Source: an uncultured Eubacteriales bacterium
GTDB taxonomy: Bacteria; Bacillota; Clostridia; Peptostreptococcales; Anaerovoracaceae
Assembly: GCA_902790905.1 (NCBI GenBank)
Contig: CADATO010000019.1
Span: 1-41,219 of the forward strand
DNA length: 41,219 nt
Direction of reading: 5' to 3'
The notes under the pieces are model-generated. The model made no database searches, was not told the DNA's origin, and was given only the letters and a program-made list of their open reading frames with translations. Position numbers and translations under genes: made by a program. Positions 10,913 through 18,423 of the stretch are shown piece after piece (the stretch's first letter is position 1; every line of letters begins with the position of its first letter).

Positions 10913-11545
10913 ATGGAGAAAGGACTCTTCATTACAGTAGAAGGCGGCGACGGGTCCGGCAAGACGACCCAGCTCGCTTTTATAAAAGAATACCTGACAG
11001 AAAAGGGAGAAGACGTACTGTTCACCAGAGAACCCGGCGGCACAGCCCTGGGGGAGAAGATCCGCAGCGTGATCCTGGATCCCGCCAATAAGGAAATGGT
11101 GCCGATGACGGAGTCTCTCCTTTATGCAGCCAGCCGCGCCCAGCTCGTCAGCGAAGTGATCCGGCCGGCGCTTGCAGCAGGCAGGACGGTCGTCTGCGAT
11201 CGCTATGTCGACTCTTCGATCGCCTACCAGGGATATGCCAGAGGGCTCGGGGAGAGTGTGACCACGATCAACGGCTATGCGATCGGGGACTGCATTCCCG
11301 ATGCGACGATCCTCATCAAGGTGGATCCGGCAAAGAGCCACGCCCGCATCGATGAGGCCGCTATGGACCGTATGGAACAGGAAAGTGCGGCGTTTCACAG
11401 ACGGGTCTATGAGGGATATCTGGCGCTCGAGCAGAAGTATCCGGACCGCATTGTCGGCATCGACGGCGAGCAGCCGATCGAGGAAGTGAGCCGGCAGATC
11501 GCCCGCCAGCTCGACAGACTGCTGATGAAAAAACACGGACTATAA
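10913..11545 (+). CDS. tmk: Thymidylate kinase
   Basis: The 210-residue protein phosphorylates dTMP to dTDP for DNA synthesis. The P-loop GGDGSGKTT is near residues 11-19, the substrate motif REPGGT near 39-44, and the DRYVDSSIAYQG segment near 97-108. The length is typical. It heads the conserved replication and translation cluster tmk-holB-ricT-yabB, as in Bacillus subtilis, though darA and yaaR of that arrangement are absent here. Confidence 0.97.
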   Translation: MEKGLFITVEGGDGSGKTTQLAFIKEYLTEKGEDVLFTREPGGTALGEKIRSVILDPANKEMVPMTESLLYAASRAQLVSEVIRPALAAGRTVVCDRYVDSSIAYQGYARGLGESVTTINGYAIGDCIPDATILIKVDPAKSHARIDEAAMDRMEQESAAFHRRVYEGYLALEQKYPDRIVGIDGEQPIEEVSRQIARQLDRLLMKKHGL

Positions 11546-11567
11546 GGAAACGGGGTAGGAAGAACGA

Positions 11568-12401
11568 ATGAGTTTTGCGCAGATCAAAGACAATGATGCG
11601 CTGATCGGCAAGATCCGCACGATGATCAAAAGCGGGAATGTCCCGCACGCCTTCATCGTGGAGTCTCCCCGCTCCGTCGACAAGACCGCTTTTGCGACCG
11701 CCTTTGCACAGGCCCTGCTCTGCCCGGTTGCTCCGGGGGAAGGATGCGGGAACTGCCCGACCTGCCGGCGGATCGCAGACCGCAATCACCTGGATGTCAT
11801 TTTTGTGGAAGCCACCGAGAAGAAGGGCAGTAAGGTCGCCAGCGTCCGCGACGAAGATGTCGAGGCGCTGCAGGAGCGGCTGGGCTCAAAGCCGCTGGAA
11901 GGCGACCGGAGCGTGGCGGTCATCTGCGATGCGGACAGCATTACGCCGCGCGCGTTCAACCGGTTTCTGAAGACGCTGGAAGAGCCCGCTCCCGGCACGG
12001 TCATCCTGCTTCTCTCCGAGAATATGGAGAGCATGCCGGCGACGATCCGCTCCCGCTGCGTCCATCTGCGGCTCAACGCGTACGGCCGGTCGGGTGAAGA
12101 GGGCCGTGAAGCGGCGGATGAGGCGGCAGCACTGCTGGACGGGCTGCTCGAAGGGCGGCCGTATTACCAGCTGCGGGAGATCATCGAGCCGCGGGCAAAA
12201 GGCCGCAATGATGCGCTGCTTTTTGTCGATGCACTGGAAGGGCGCTGCGGCATCCTGCTGACAGACGGGCTCCCTGCGACGGAACGCGACAGGCTGTACC
12301 GGCTGGTGGCACAGCTCGAAGAAACAAGAGAAGAGATACGGCGCGGCGACAGAGCGGACAGTGCACTGAAGAAGATGGTGCTGTCGGCGCTGCGCAAATA
12401 A
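11568..12401 (+). CDS. holB: DNA polymerase III delta' subunit
   Basis: This 277-residue protein is the clamp-loader delta' subunit. It has the AAA+ fold start (VPHAFIVES), the zinc module CGNCPTC near residues 64-70, the central DADSITPRAFNRFLKTLEEP segment, and the sensor-like SRC near 163-165. The P-loop position reads SPRSVDKT and lacks the glycines needed for nucleotide binding; delta' is known to be the non-hydrolysing wrench of the loader, so this is acceptable. At 277 residues it is shorter than many homologues (about 330), with a short C-terminal collar domain. It is transcribed with tmk and ricT. Confidence 0.92.
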   Translation: MSFAQIKDNDALIGKIRTMIKSGNVPHAFIVESPRSVDKTAFATAFAQALLCPVAPGEGCGNCPTCRRIADRNHLDVIFVEATEKKGSKVASVRDEDVEALQERLGSKPLEGDRSVAVICDADSITPRAFNRFLKTLEEPAPGTVILLLSENMESMPATIRSRCVHLRLNAYGRSGEEGREAADEAAALLDGLLEGRPYYQLREIIEPRAKGRNDALLFVDALEGRCGILLTDGLPATERDRLYRLVAQLEETREEIRRGDRADSALKKMVLSALRK

Positions 12402-12431
12402 GAACAGTTACAGTTGGAGGAAAACACAGAC

Positions 12432-13619
12432 ATGGTCAATGTTGTTGGAGTGCGATTCCCGGGCTCCGGGAGAGAGTACTATTTTGACCCGGCGGGGCGG
12501 ATCTACCGCAAAGATGAGGAAGTCATCGTCGAGACCGCCCGCGGGATGGAGTTCGGTCTGATCACCATGACCGAGACCGCCGTCCCGGAGGAGCAGATCG
12601 TCAAGCCTTTGCGCAAGGTGCTGCGTTCTGCGGATGCCAAAGACCGGGCACGGTATGAAGAGAACAAGGCAAAGCGCGAGCAGGCATTGGTGCAGTGCCA
12701 GGAAAAAGTGGATGCGTGCGGGCTGGATATGAAGCTGGTCGATGTGGAGTATACGTTCGACCGCAGCAAGATCATCTTTTACTTTACGGCAGACGGACGC
12801 GTGGACTTCCGCGATCTGGTCAAGGATCTGGCCTCTGTCTTCAAGACGAGGATCGAACTGCGCCAGATCGGTGTCCGCGATGAAGCCAAACTGATGGGCG
12901 GCATCGGCAACTGCGGCCGCGGGCTGTGTTGCCGTGAGTGGATGCCGGATTTCCAGCCTGTGTCCATCAAGATGGCGAAGACGCAGAACCTGTCGCTCAA
13001 CCCAACCAAGATCTCCGGTATGTGCGGCCGTCTGATGTGCTGCCTGAAGTTCGAGAACGATATCTACCAGGAACTCGGCAAAGGCATGCCCGGTATCGGC
13101 GAACGCATCGAGACACCGGAAGGGCTGGCAGTCGTCATGGATATCAATATTCTGATCGACAAGATCAAGTGCCGCCTGATCCAGACGGAGACCAACGCGG
13201 AGGGCGAGGAATACGAAAAGCTCGACAGCGAGGTCCTGGTCTACGGCAAAGAAGATATCACGCGGCTTGACAAGCGCCGCGGCAAGGGGCTGCAGCACCC
13301 GCCGAAAAAAAGCGCGTCGAACGGCAATAAAAAGAAGGCAGCGGAGTCCGCGGAGGGCGACGAGGCAGGCAAGGACGGCAAGGACCGCGAACGTGCAAGA
13401 CGCAGCAGACCGCCGCGCCGCCGGGAAGACAGCCATGCAGCCGGGGAGGCGAAACAGGAATCGCAGGCCGGCAGCCAGGCAGGCCGTGAGCAGGCCGCCG
13501 GCAACGAGGGCGGAAAGGGCGATGCACCGCACCGCAAGCGCCGCCGGCACAGAAACCGCCGCCGCAAGCCGCAGGAAGGCGCCAGACCTGACGCAGGCAA
13601 GCCTGAACGCGCAGAATAA
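12432..13619 (+). CDS. ricT: PSP1-domain protein RicT (YaaT)
   Basis: The 395-residue protein has the PSP1 core of RicT (YaaT), which in B. subtilis joins YlbF and YmcA in a [4Fe-4S]-containing complex that steers mRNA maturation by RNase Y. The cysteine motifs GNCGRGLCC (near 160-168) and GMCGRLMCC (near 195-203) are intact. Residues from about 285 to the end form a long, low-complexity tail rich in Arg, Lys, Gly and Ala with basic clusters such as RKRRRHRNRRRK; this is much longer than in B. subtilis and looks disordered and RNA-binding. The ATG at 12432 follows GGAGGA; a TTG 18 bases upstream overlaps that site. Confidence 0.93.
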   Translation: MVNVVGVRFPGSGREYYFDPAGRIYRKDEEVIVETARGMEFGLITMTETAVPEEQIVKPLRKVLRSADAKDRARYEENKAKREQALVQCQEKVDACGLDMKLVDVEYTFDRSKIIFYFTADGRVDFRDLVKDLASVFKTRIELRQIGVRDEAKLMGGIGNCGRGLCCREWMPDFQPVSIKMAKTQNLSLNPTKISGMCGRLMCCLKFENDIYQELGKGMPGIGERIETPEGLAVVMDINILIDKIKCRLIQTETNAEGEEYEKLDSEVLVYGKEDITRLDKRRGKGLQHPPKKSASNGNKKKAAESAEGDEAGKDGKDRERARRSRPPRRREDSHAAGEAKQESQAGSQAGREQAAGNEGGKGDAPHRKRRRHRNRRRKPQEGARPDAGKPERAE

Positions 13620-13661
13620 ACCGGCGGCTCAACAAGCCAGCCGGGATGAGGAATATAACGT

Positions 13662-14402
13662 ATGGCAAAGAAGGAACGCATCGATGACATGGGATTTGGC
13701 GGACTGTCGCTGATCCAGGACGAAGGCGGGTTTCGCTACGGGATCGATGCGGTCCTTTTGGCGACTTTTGCAGCCGACGCAGTGAGAGAGCCAAAGCGCA
13801 TCTGCGACCTGGGCACCGGCAACGGGGCCGTTGCGATGATCCTGCTGGCCAAATTCCGGCAGGCAGCGCTGACAGGCGTTGAACTCCAGCCGCAGGCTGC
13901 CGATATGGCGCGCCGCAGCGCCGTGCTCAACGGGTTTGCGGACCGCTGCGAGATCCTGACCGGAGATGTCCGGGATCTTCCGTTCGAAGAATCCCAGCGG
14001 GAAGGCTTCGATCTGGTCGTGACCAATCCGCCGTATGTGCGCGGCGGCGGTCCGATGGTCAGCAGCCGCAAAGAGGTGGCGCTCGCCCGGCACGAGATCG
14101 AAGGCGGTCTGGAAAACTTTCTGGACGCTGCTGCCGCGCTTTTGCGCGACCACGGCACGCTCTGCATGGTTCACCGGCCGTCCAGACTTGTCGACATCCT
14201 GTCGGAGGGGCGCAGAAGGCACCTGGAGGCCAAAGAAATCCTGCCGGTCGCACCGCGCAAAGGCAAGGATCCGAATCTGGTGCTGGTGCGATTCCTTAAG
14301 AACGGGGGCAGCGAACTCGACCTGCGAGAGCCGCTTTACGTCTATGAGGGCAGTGATTACAGCCCCTCGATCATGGCTCTTTACGAGCGGGAAAAGGGTT
14401 AG
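13662..14402 (+). CDS. tRNA1(Val) (adenine37-N6)-methyltransferase family protein (YabB/TrmN6)
   Basis: The 246-residue protein is a class I SAM methyltransferase. The SAM-binding motif DLGTGNGAVA lies at about residues 49-58 and the N6-adenine motif NPPY near 124-127. The N-terminal GFRYGIDAVLLATF segment is typical of the TrmN6/YabB group, which modifies A37 of tRNA1(Val). It ends with an SPSIMALY segment, also typical. Its position after ricT matches yabB in Bacillus. Start is supported by GAGGAA upstream. The exact target nucleotide is an inference from family and context. Confidence 0.88.
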   Translation: MAKKERIDDMGFGGLSLIQDEGGFRYGIDAVLLATFAADAVREPKRICDLGTGNGAVAMILLAKFRQAALTGVELQPQAADMARRSAVLNGFADRCEILTGDVRDLPFEESQREGFDLVVTNPPYVRGGGPMVSSRKEVALARHEIEGGLENFLDAAAALLRDHGTLCMVHRPSRLVDILSEGRRRHLEAKEILPVAPRKGKDPNLVLVRFLKNGGSELDLREPLYVYEGSDYSPSIMALYEREKG

Positions 14403-14433
14403 TGCATAAAAAGAACAAAGATAAACATCATCT

Positions 14434-14463
14434 TTGCTTGCGTCTTTACAAATACTGTAAGAT
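14434..14463 (+). promoter_or_regulatory. Possible promoter before the DUF948-like gene
   Basis: TTGCTT (14434-14439) and TAAGAT (14458-14463) are 18 bp apart in an AT-rich gap of 93 bp, which also contains a small AT-rich stem (CAAAGAT/ATCTTTG, 14416-14436). The match is weak. Confidence 0.35.
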
Positions 14464-14495
14464 AATATAAACAGAATAGGAGGAGTCTGACTATT

Positions 14496-14819
14496 ATGGA
14501 CGCAACTTTCACAGTTAGAGAATTATGTATGTTTTTGCTGATGGCATGTCTGATCGTGCTGGTCATCTTTCTGATCGTCCTTGTGGTCAAGGCTCTGGGG
14601 ACCCTGAAAACAGTGAATCAGATTCTGGAGGATGCCAAACCGATCGCGTCGGTCGCGAACAAACGCGTCAATGAAGTTGATGGATTGCTGGACGATGTGA
14701 CGACCTCAATGGGAGGCGTCAAGAACGCACTTCATGGCAATGAGAACCTCGTACAGTCCCTGTCGTCAGTCGGAAAGGCTGTATCGTCGCTCGTTGGTAT
14801 GTTGAAGAAGACGGACTAA
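14496..14819 (+). CDS. DUF948-like single-pass membrane protein
   Basis: The 107-residue protein has an N-terminal transmembrane helix at about residues 10-33, then an amphipathic helical region with heptad-like spacing (VNQILEDAKPIASVANKRVNEV). This layout resembles DUF948 proteins (B. subtilis YtxG type), which are envelope-associated and poorly understood. AGGAGGAG precedes the ATG by ten bases. It lies between the methyltransferase and AbrB genes, where Bacillus has other small genes. Family assignment rests on architecture, so it is tentative. Confidence 0.7.
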   Translation: MDATFTVRELCMFLLMACLIVLVIFLIVLVVKALGTLKTVNQILEDAKPIASVANKRVNEVDGLLDDVTTSMGGVKNALHGNENLVQSLSSVGKAVSSLVGMLKKTD

Positions 14820-14837
14820 AAGATAGGAGAGGGTATT

Positions 14838-15080
14838 ATGAAGGCGACTGGTATCGTAAGAAAAGTGGACGATCTTGGAAGGATCGTTCTGCCGATCGAG
14901 CTCAGAAGAACGCTGAGTATCGACATCAAGGACCCGCTGGAGATCTACGTGGACGGAGAGTATATCATCCTCAAGAAGTATGAGCCTGCCTGCATCTTCT
15001 GCGGCAGCGCGGTGGATGTCATCAACCACAACGGCAAAAACATCTGCAAGAATTGTATTGAGGAACTGAAAAACCTCTAA
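14838..15080 (+). CDS. AbrB-family transition-state regulator with C-terminal Cys4 motif
   Basis: The 80-residue protein carries the AbrB/SpoVT swapped-hairpin DNA-binding domain in residues 1-47 (ATGIVRKVDDLGRIVLPIEL). A C-terminal part with CIFCG (near 52-56) and CKNC (near 71-74) could bind one zinc ion, as in several clostridial AbrB proteins. AbrB controls stationary-phase and transition genes. Its position downstream of the yabB-type gene reproduces the tmk...abrB arrangement of Bacillus. A GGAGAGGG site precedes the ATG. Confidence 0.92.
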   Translation: MKATGIVRKVDDLGRIVLPIELRRTLSIDIKDPLEIYVDGEYIILKKYEPACIFCGSAVDVINHNGKNICKNCIEELKNL

Positions 15081-15109
15081 GACAGAAGCGTAGTGCACAG
15101 GAGTTGGAT

Positions 15110-16375
15110 GTGGCAAAAATTATAGTTGAAAAAAGCGGACCGCTTCATGGCGAAGTGGTCATTAGCGGTGCCAAAAATGCGGTGCTGCCGATTATGGCGG
15201 CAACACTGCTGTCCGAGGAGACCTGCGAGATCAAATCGGTCCCGGCACTGAAAGATGTAGAAATCATGTGTCAGATCATCGAAGCGCTCGGCGCCAAAGT
15301 CGAGAAGGATCTGGCGAACAACCGCGTCAATATCACGGCGCGCGGCATTGAGACAACAGAAGCACCGCAGGAACTGGTGACCAGAATGCGCGCTTCCATC
15401 CTCGCGATGGGGCCGCTTTTGGCGCGCTTTGGCAGCGCTACGATCCATCTGCCCGGTGGCTGCGCAATCGGCGAACGGCCGACAGAGCTGCATATCAAGG
15501 GGCTGCGGGCGCTTGGCGCGACGGTAGAAGTGGACACGGTCAACGATGTTATCACGGCGCGGGCAAACCGCCTCTACGGGAACACGATCTATCTGGACTT
15601 CCCGAGTGTCGGTGCGACGGAGAATATCATCATGGCGGCAACGCTGGCGGAAGGGACCACGATCATTGAAAACGCGGCGCAGGAGCCGGAGATCACCGAT
15701 ATGGCGAACTTCCTCAACAAGATGGGCGCCAGGATCAAGGGCGCCGGCACAGACACTGTCCGCATCATCGGTGTAGAGAGTCTCCACGGCGCCAGACACA
15801 ATGTCATTCCCGACCGGATCGAAGCCGGCACCTTCATGGTGGCAGCTGCGATCACGCACGGGGCTGTTCTTGTGAAGAATGTTCTTCCGGATCACATAAA
15901 GCCCATTATTGCAAAGTTGCGTGAATGCGGTGCGGAGGTTATTCCGGTTGACGAAGGACTGGTCGTGCAGGCCACTGACAGGCGTCTGACTTCTACCGAT
16001 ATCAAGACCCTGCCGTATCCCGGTTTCCCGACGGATATGCAGGCGATCTTTATGGCGCTTCTGACGACGGTAGACGGGGCAAGCGCTGTCATCGAGACCG
16101 TTTTTGAAAACCGTTACATGCACGTGCCTGAACTCAAGAAGATGGGTGCCAGCATCAAGACGGACGACCGCTGCGCACTGGTGACTGGCAATGCCAGACT
16201 CAAGGGCAGCAAGGTTCAGGCGACCGATCTGCGCGCAGGCGCTGCGATGGTACTGGCGGGGCTGGTCGCAGACGGAAGAACGGAAGTGACGAATATTTAC
16301 CATATCCAGCGCGGCTACGAGCGGTTTGTAGAGAAGATGCAGGGGCTCGGCGCCAAGATCCATATGGAGGAATGA
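15110..16375 (+). CDS. murA: UDP-N-acetylglucosamine 1-carboxyvinyltransferase
   Basis: MurA catalyses the first committed step of peptidoglycan synthesis, moving enolpyruvyl from PEP to UDP-GlcNAc. The N-terminal GAKNAVLPIMAATLL motif and the catalytic loop PGGCAIGERP (fosfomycin-target cysteine, near residue 118) are present, and the length (421) is normal. The start is not ATG: a GTG at 15110 lies six bases after GGAG, while a TTG two codons upstream overlaps the ribosome site and a nearby ATG is out of phase. It lies 29 bp after abrB. Confidence 0.95.
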   Translation: MAKIIVEKSGPLHGEVVISGAKNAVLPIMAATLLSEETCEIKSVPALKDVEIMCQIIEALGAKVEKDLANNRVNITARGIETTEAPQELVTRMRASILAMGPLLARFGSATIHLPGGCAIGERPTELHIKGLRALGATVEVDTVNDVITARANRLYGNTIYLDFPSVGATENIIMAATLAEGTTIIENAAQEPEITDMANFLNKMGARIKGAGTDTVRIIGVESLHGARHNVIPDRIEAGTFMVAAAITHGAVLVKNVLPDHIKPIIAKLRECGAEVIPVDEGLVVQATDRRLTSTDIKTLPYPGFPTDMQAIFMALLTTVDGASAVIETVFENRYMHVPELKKMGASIKTDDRCALVTGNARLKGSKVQATDLRAGAAMVLAGLVADGRTEVTNIYHIQRGYERFVEKMQGLGAKIHMEE

Positions 16376-16399
16376 TCTGCAGGAAGAGGAGGAATAAGA

Positions 16400-16936
16400 A
16401 TGAAAGATCTGACCGGAACAAAAACATTGGAGAACCTGAAGACAGCATTTGCCGGTGAGTCCATGGCGCGCAACAAGTACACTTACTATGCGTCCCAGGC
16501 GAAAAAAGACGGCTATATACAGATCCAGCACATTTTTGAGGAAACGGCTGCCAACGAGAAGGAACACGCCAAACTGTGGTTCAAGCTGTTCCAGGGCATC
16601 GGCGATACCTATGAGAATCTGCTCGACGCGGCTGCCGGTGAGAATGAAGAATGGACAGTCATGTACAAAGAGATGGCTGCGACTGCCAGAGAGGAAGGGT
16701 TTGATGAGATCGCTGAGATCATGGAAGGCGTTGCCGAGATCGAGCGCGAACACGAAAAGAGATATCTCAAACTCGCTCAGAACATCCAGGACGAAACCGT
16801 TTTCGCGAAGGATGATGTCGTAATCTGGCAGTGCCAGAACTGCGGCCACATTTATGTAGGAAAAGAAGCCCCGGAGATATGCCCGGTATGCAACCATCCG
16901 CAGGCACATTTCCAGGTCAAACCGGAGAATTACTAA
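16400..16936 (+). CDS. rbr: Rubrerythrin
   Basis: The 178-residue protein has the ferritin-like diiron domain, with the glutamate ligands in FAGESMARNKY, EETAANEKEH and VAEIEREHEKRY. A C-terminal rubredoxin module follows with CQNCG (near 144-148) and CPVCNHP (near 160-166). Rubrerythrin reduces hydrogen peroxide in the cytoplasm of anaerobes. GAGGAGGAA precedes the ATG. The fumarase alpha gene begins one base after the stop, so the two are probably translated together. Confidence 0.97.
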   Translation: MKDLTGTKTLENLKTAFAGESMARNKYTYYASQAKKDGYIQIQHIFEETAANEKEHAKLWFKLFQGIGDTYENLLDAAAGENEEWTVMYKEMAATAREEGFDEIAEIMEGVAEIEREHEKRYLKLAQNIQDETVFAKDDVVIWQCQNCGHIYVGKEAPEICPVCNHPQAHFQVKPENY

Positions 16937-16937
16937 A

Positions 16938-17780
16938 ATGAGAGAACTTGACGTCACTAAGATCCGCGATGCAGTCTGTACTATGGTACAGGAGGTCAAC
17001 TATGATTTGCCTGCGGATGTACTGTGCGTCATCAAATGTGCAAAGGGCTGCGAGCGGAATGAGCGCGCAGCCTATATTCTCGATAAGATCGAGGAGAATA
17101 TCCGGATCGCCGGCGAGGAGCATATTCCTCTTTGCCAGGACACCGGGCTCGCCTGTGTGTTCCTTGAAATCGGGCAGGAGGTCGCGCTCACCGGCGGTTA
17201 TTTATATGATGCGGTGAACGAAGGCGTACGGCGCGGGTATACAGAAGGGTATCTGCGCAAGTCCGTCGTGGCGGATCCGCTGCGGCGCGTCAACACGAAA
17301 GATAACACACCGGCGCGTATCCATGTGGACATCGTGCCCGGCGATCAGGTCAAGGTCACGGTGGCGCCCAAAGGGTTCGGTTCGGAAAACATGAGCCGGA
17401 TCGCCATGTTCCCGCCGTCCGCCGGGGAAGAAGGCGTGAAGAATTTCATCCTCGAGACGGTGCGGCTTGCAGGCGGCAACCCGTGTCCGCCCATCGTACT
17501 GGGCATCGGCATCGGCGGCACGTTTGACAGCGTGGCGCTGCTCGCCAAGAAGGCGCTGCTTCTGCCGATCGACCATCAGAATGAAGATCCGTACTATGCG
17601 GCGATGGAAGAGGAACTGCTGGCAAAGATCAATGCGCTCGGCATCGGGCCGCAGGGATTTGGCGGCGACACCACCGCGCTGGGGCTCAACATCCTCACCG
17701 CGCCGACGCACATCGCCGGCCTGCCTGTGGCGGTCAATGTGAACTGCCATGTATCGAGGCATAAGGAGGTGATCCTCTGA
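16938..17780 (+). CDS. Fumarate hydratase, class I, alpha subunit
   Basis: The 280-residue protein is the alpha subunit of the two-subunit, [4Fe-4S]-dependent fumarase/tartrate dehydratase family that interconverts fumarate and malate. Cluster-associated segments are PLCQDTGLACVF (near 60-71), SENMSRIAMFPPSAG (near 148-162) and GNPCPPIVLGIGIGG (near 180-194). It overlaps the beta-subunit gene by one base (TGATG). Substrate fumarate is favoured by commonness; tartrate dehydratase is the alternative. Confidence 0.93.
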   Translation: MRELDVTKIRDAVCTMVQEVNYDLPADVLCVIKCAKGCERNERAAYILDKIEENIRIAGEEHIPLCQDTGLACVFLEIGQEVALTGGYLYDAVNEGVRRGYTEGYLRKSVVADPLRRVNTKDNTPARIHVDIVPGDQVKVTVAPKGFGSENMSRIAMFPPSAGEEGVKNFILETVRLAGGNPCPPIVLGIGIGGTFDSVALLAKKALLLPIDHQNEDPYYAAMEEELLAKINALGIGPQGFGGDTTALGLNILTAPTHIAGLPVAVNVNCHVSRHKEVIL

Positions 17781-18310
17781 TGGAAGAGATCCGTCTGACA
17801 GCACCTTTTACAAGAGAACAGTTCGCCTCCCTGCGCGCAGGGGACAATGTCCTTCTGTCCGGGGTGATCTATACGGCCAGAGACGCTGCGCACAAGCGTA
17901 TTGTTGAGGCAATCGCGGCAGGCGAAGAGCCGCCGTTCCCGCTGCAGGATGCCGTGATCTACTACGTGGGTCCGACCCCCGCCAGGGAAGGGCACGCGAT
18001 CGGCTCTGCCGGTCCGACGACGAGCTACCGGATGGACGCCTATGCGCCGACACTGCTCGATCTGGGCGAGACGGGCATGATCGGCAAGGGACCGCGCAAC
18101 GAGGCCGTCAAAGCAGCGATCGTCCGCAACGGCGCCGTCTACTTTGCCGCGATCGGCGGTGCGGGCGCGCTCATCAGCAAATCCATCAAAGAGGCCGAGG
18201 TCATTGCCTACGATGATCTGGGCGCAGAGGCTGTCCGCCGGCTTGTTGTCGAGGATATGCCTGTGATCGTAGCAATCGACAGCCAGGGCAATGATCTCTA
18301 TGAGAGATAA
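17780..18310 (+). CDS. Fumarate hydratase, class I, beta subunit
   Basis: The 176-residue protein is the partner subunit, with typical GPTTSYRMD (near 75-83), GMIGKGP (near 97-103) and GGAGALISKSI segments. It starts within the stop of the alpha gene, so translation is coupled. Together they form the oxygen-sensitive fumarase that would feed the reductive branch to succinate. Confidence 0.93.
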   Translation: MEEIRLTAPFTREQFASLRAGDNVLLSGVIYTARDAAHKRIVEAIAAGEEPPFPLQDAVIYYVGPTPAREGHAIGSAGPTTSYRMDAYAPTLLDLGETGMIGKGPRNEAVKAAIVRNGAVYFAAIGGAGALISKSIKEAEVIAYDDLGAEAVRRLVVEDMPVIVAIDSQGNDLYER

Positions 18311-18423
18311 AGCCAAGGCTGCGAATATATGTGAATGGTAAGGATATCAGAAGCCGGGGATCGGCGGTGCGTGCACTGCAAGGAGAGCGATTCCCAATAC
18401 CAAAAGCAGTGAGGAACCACACA

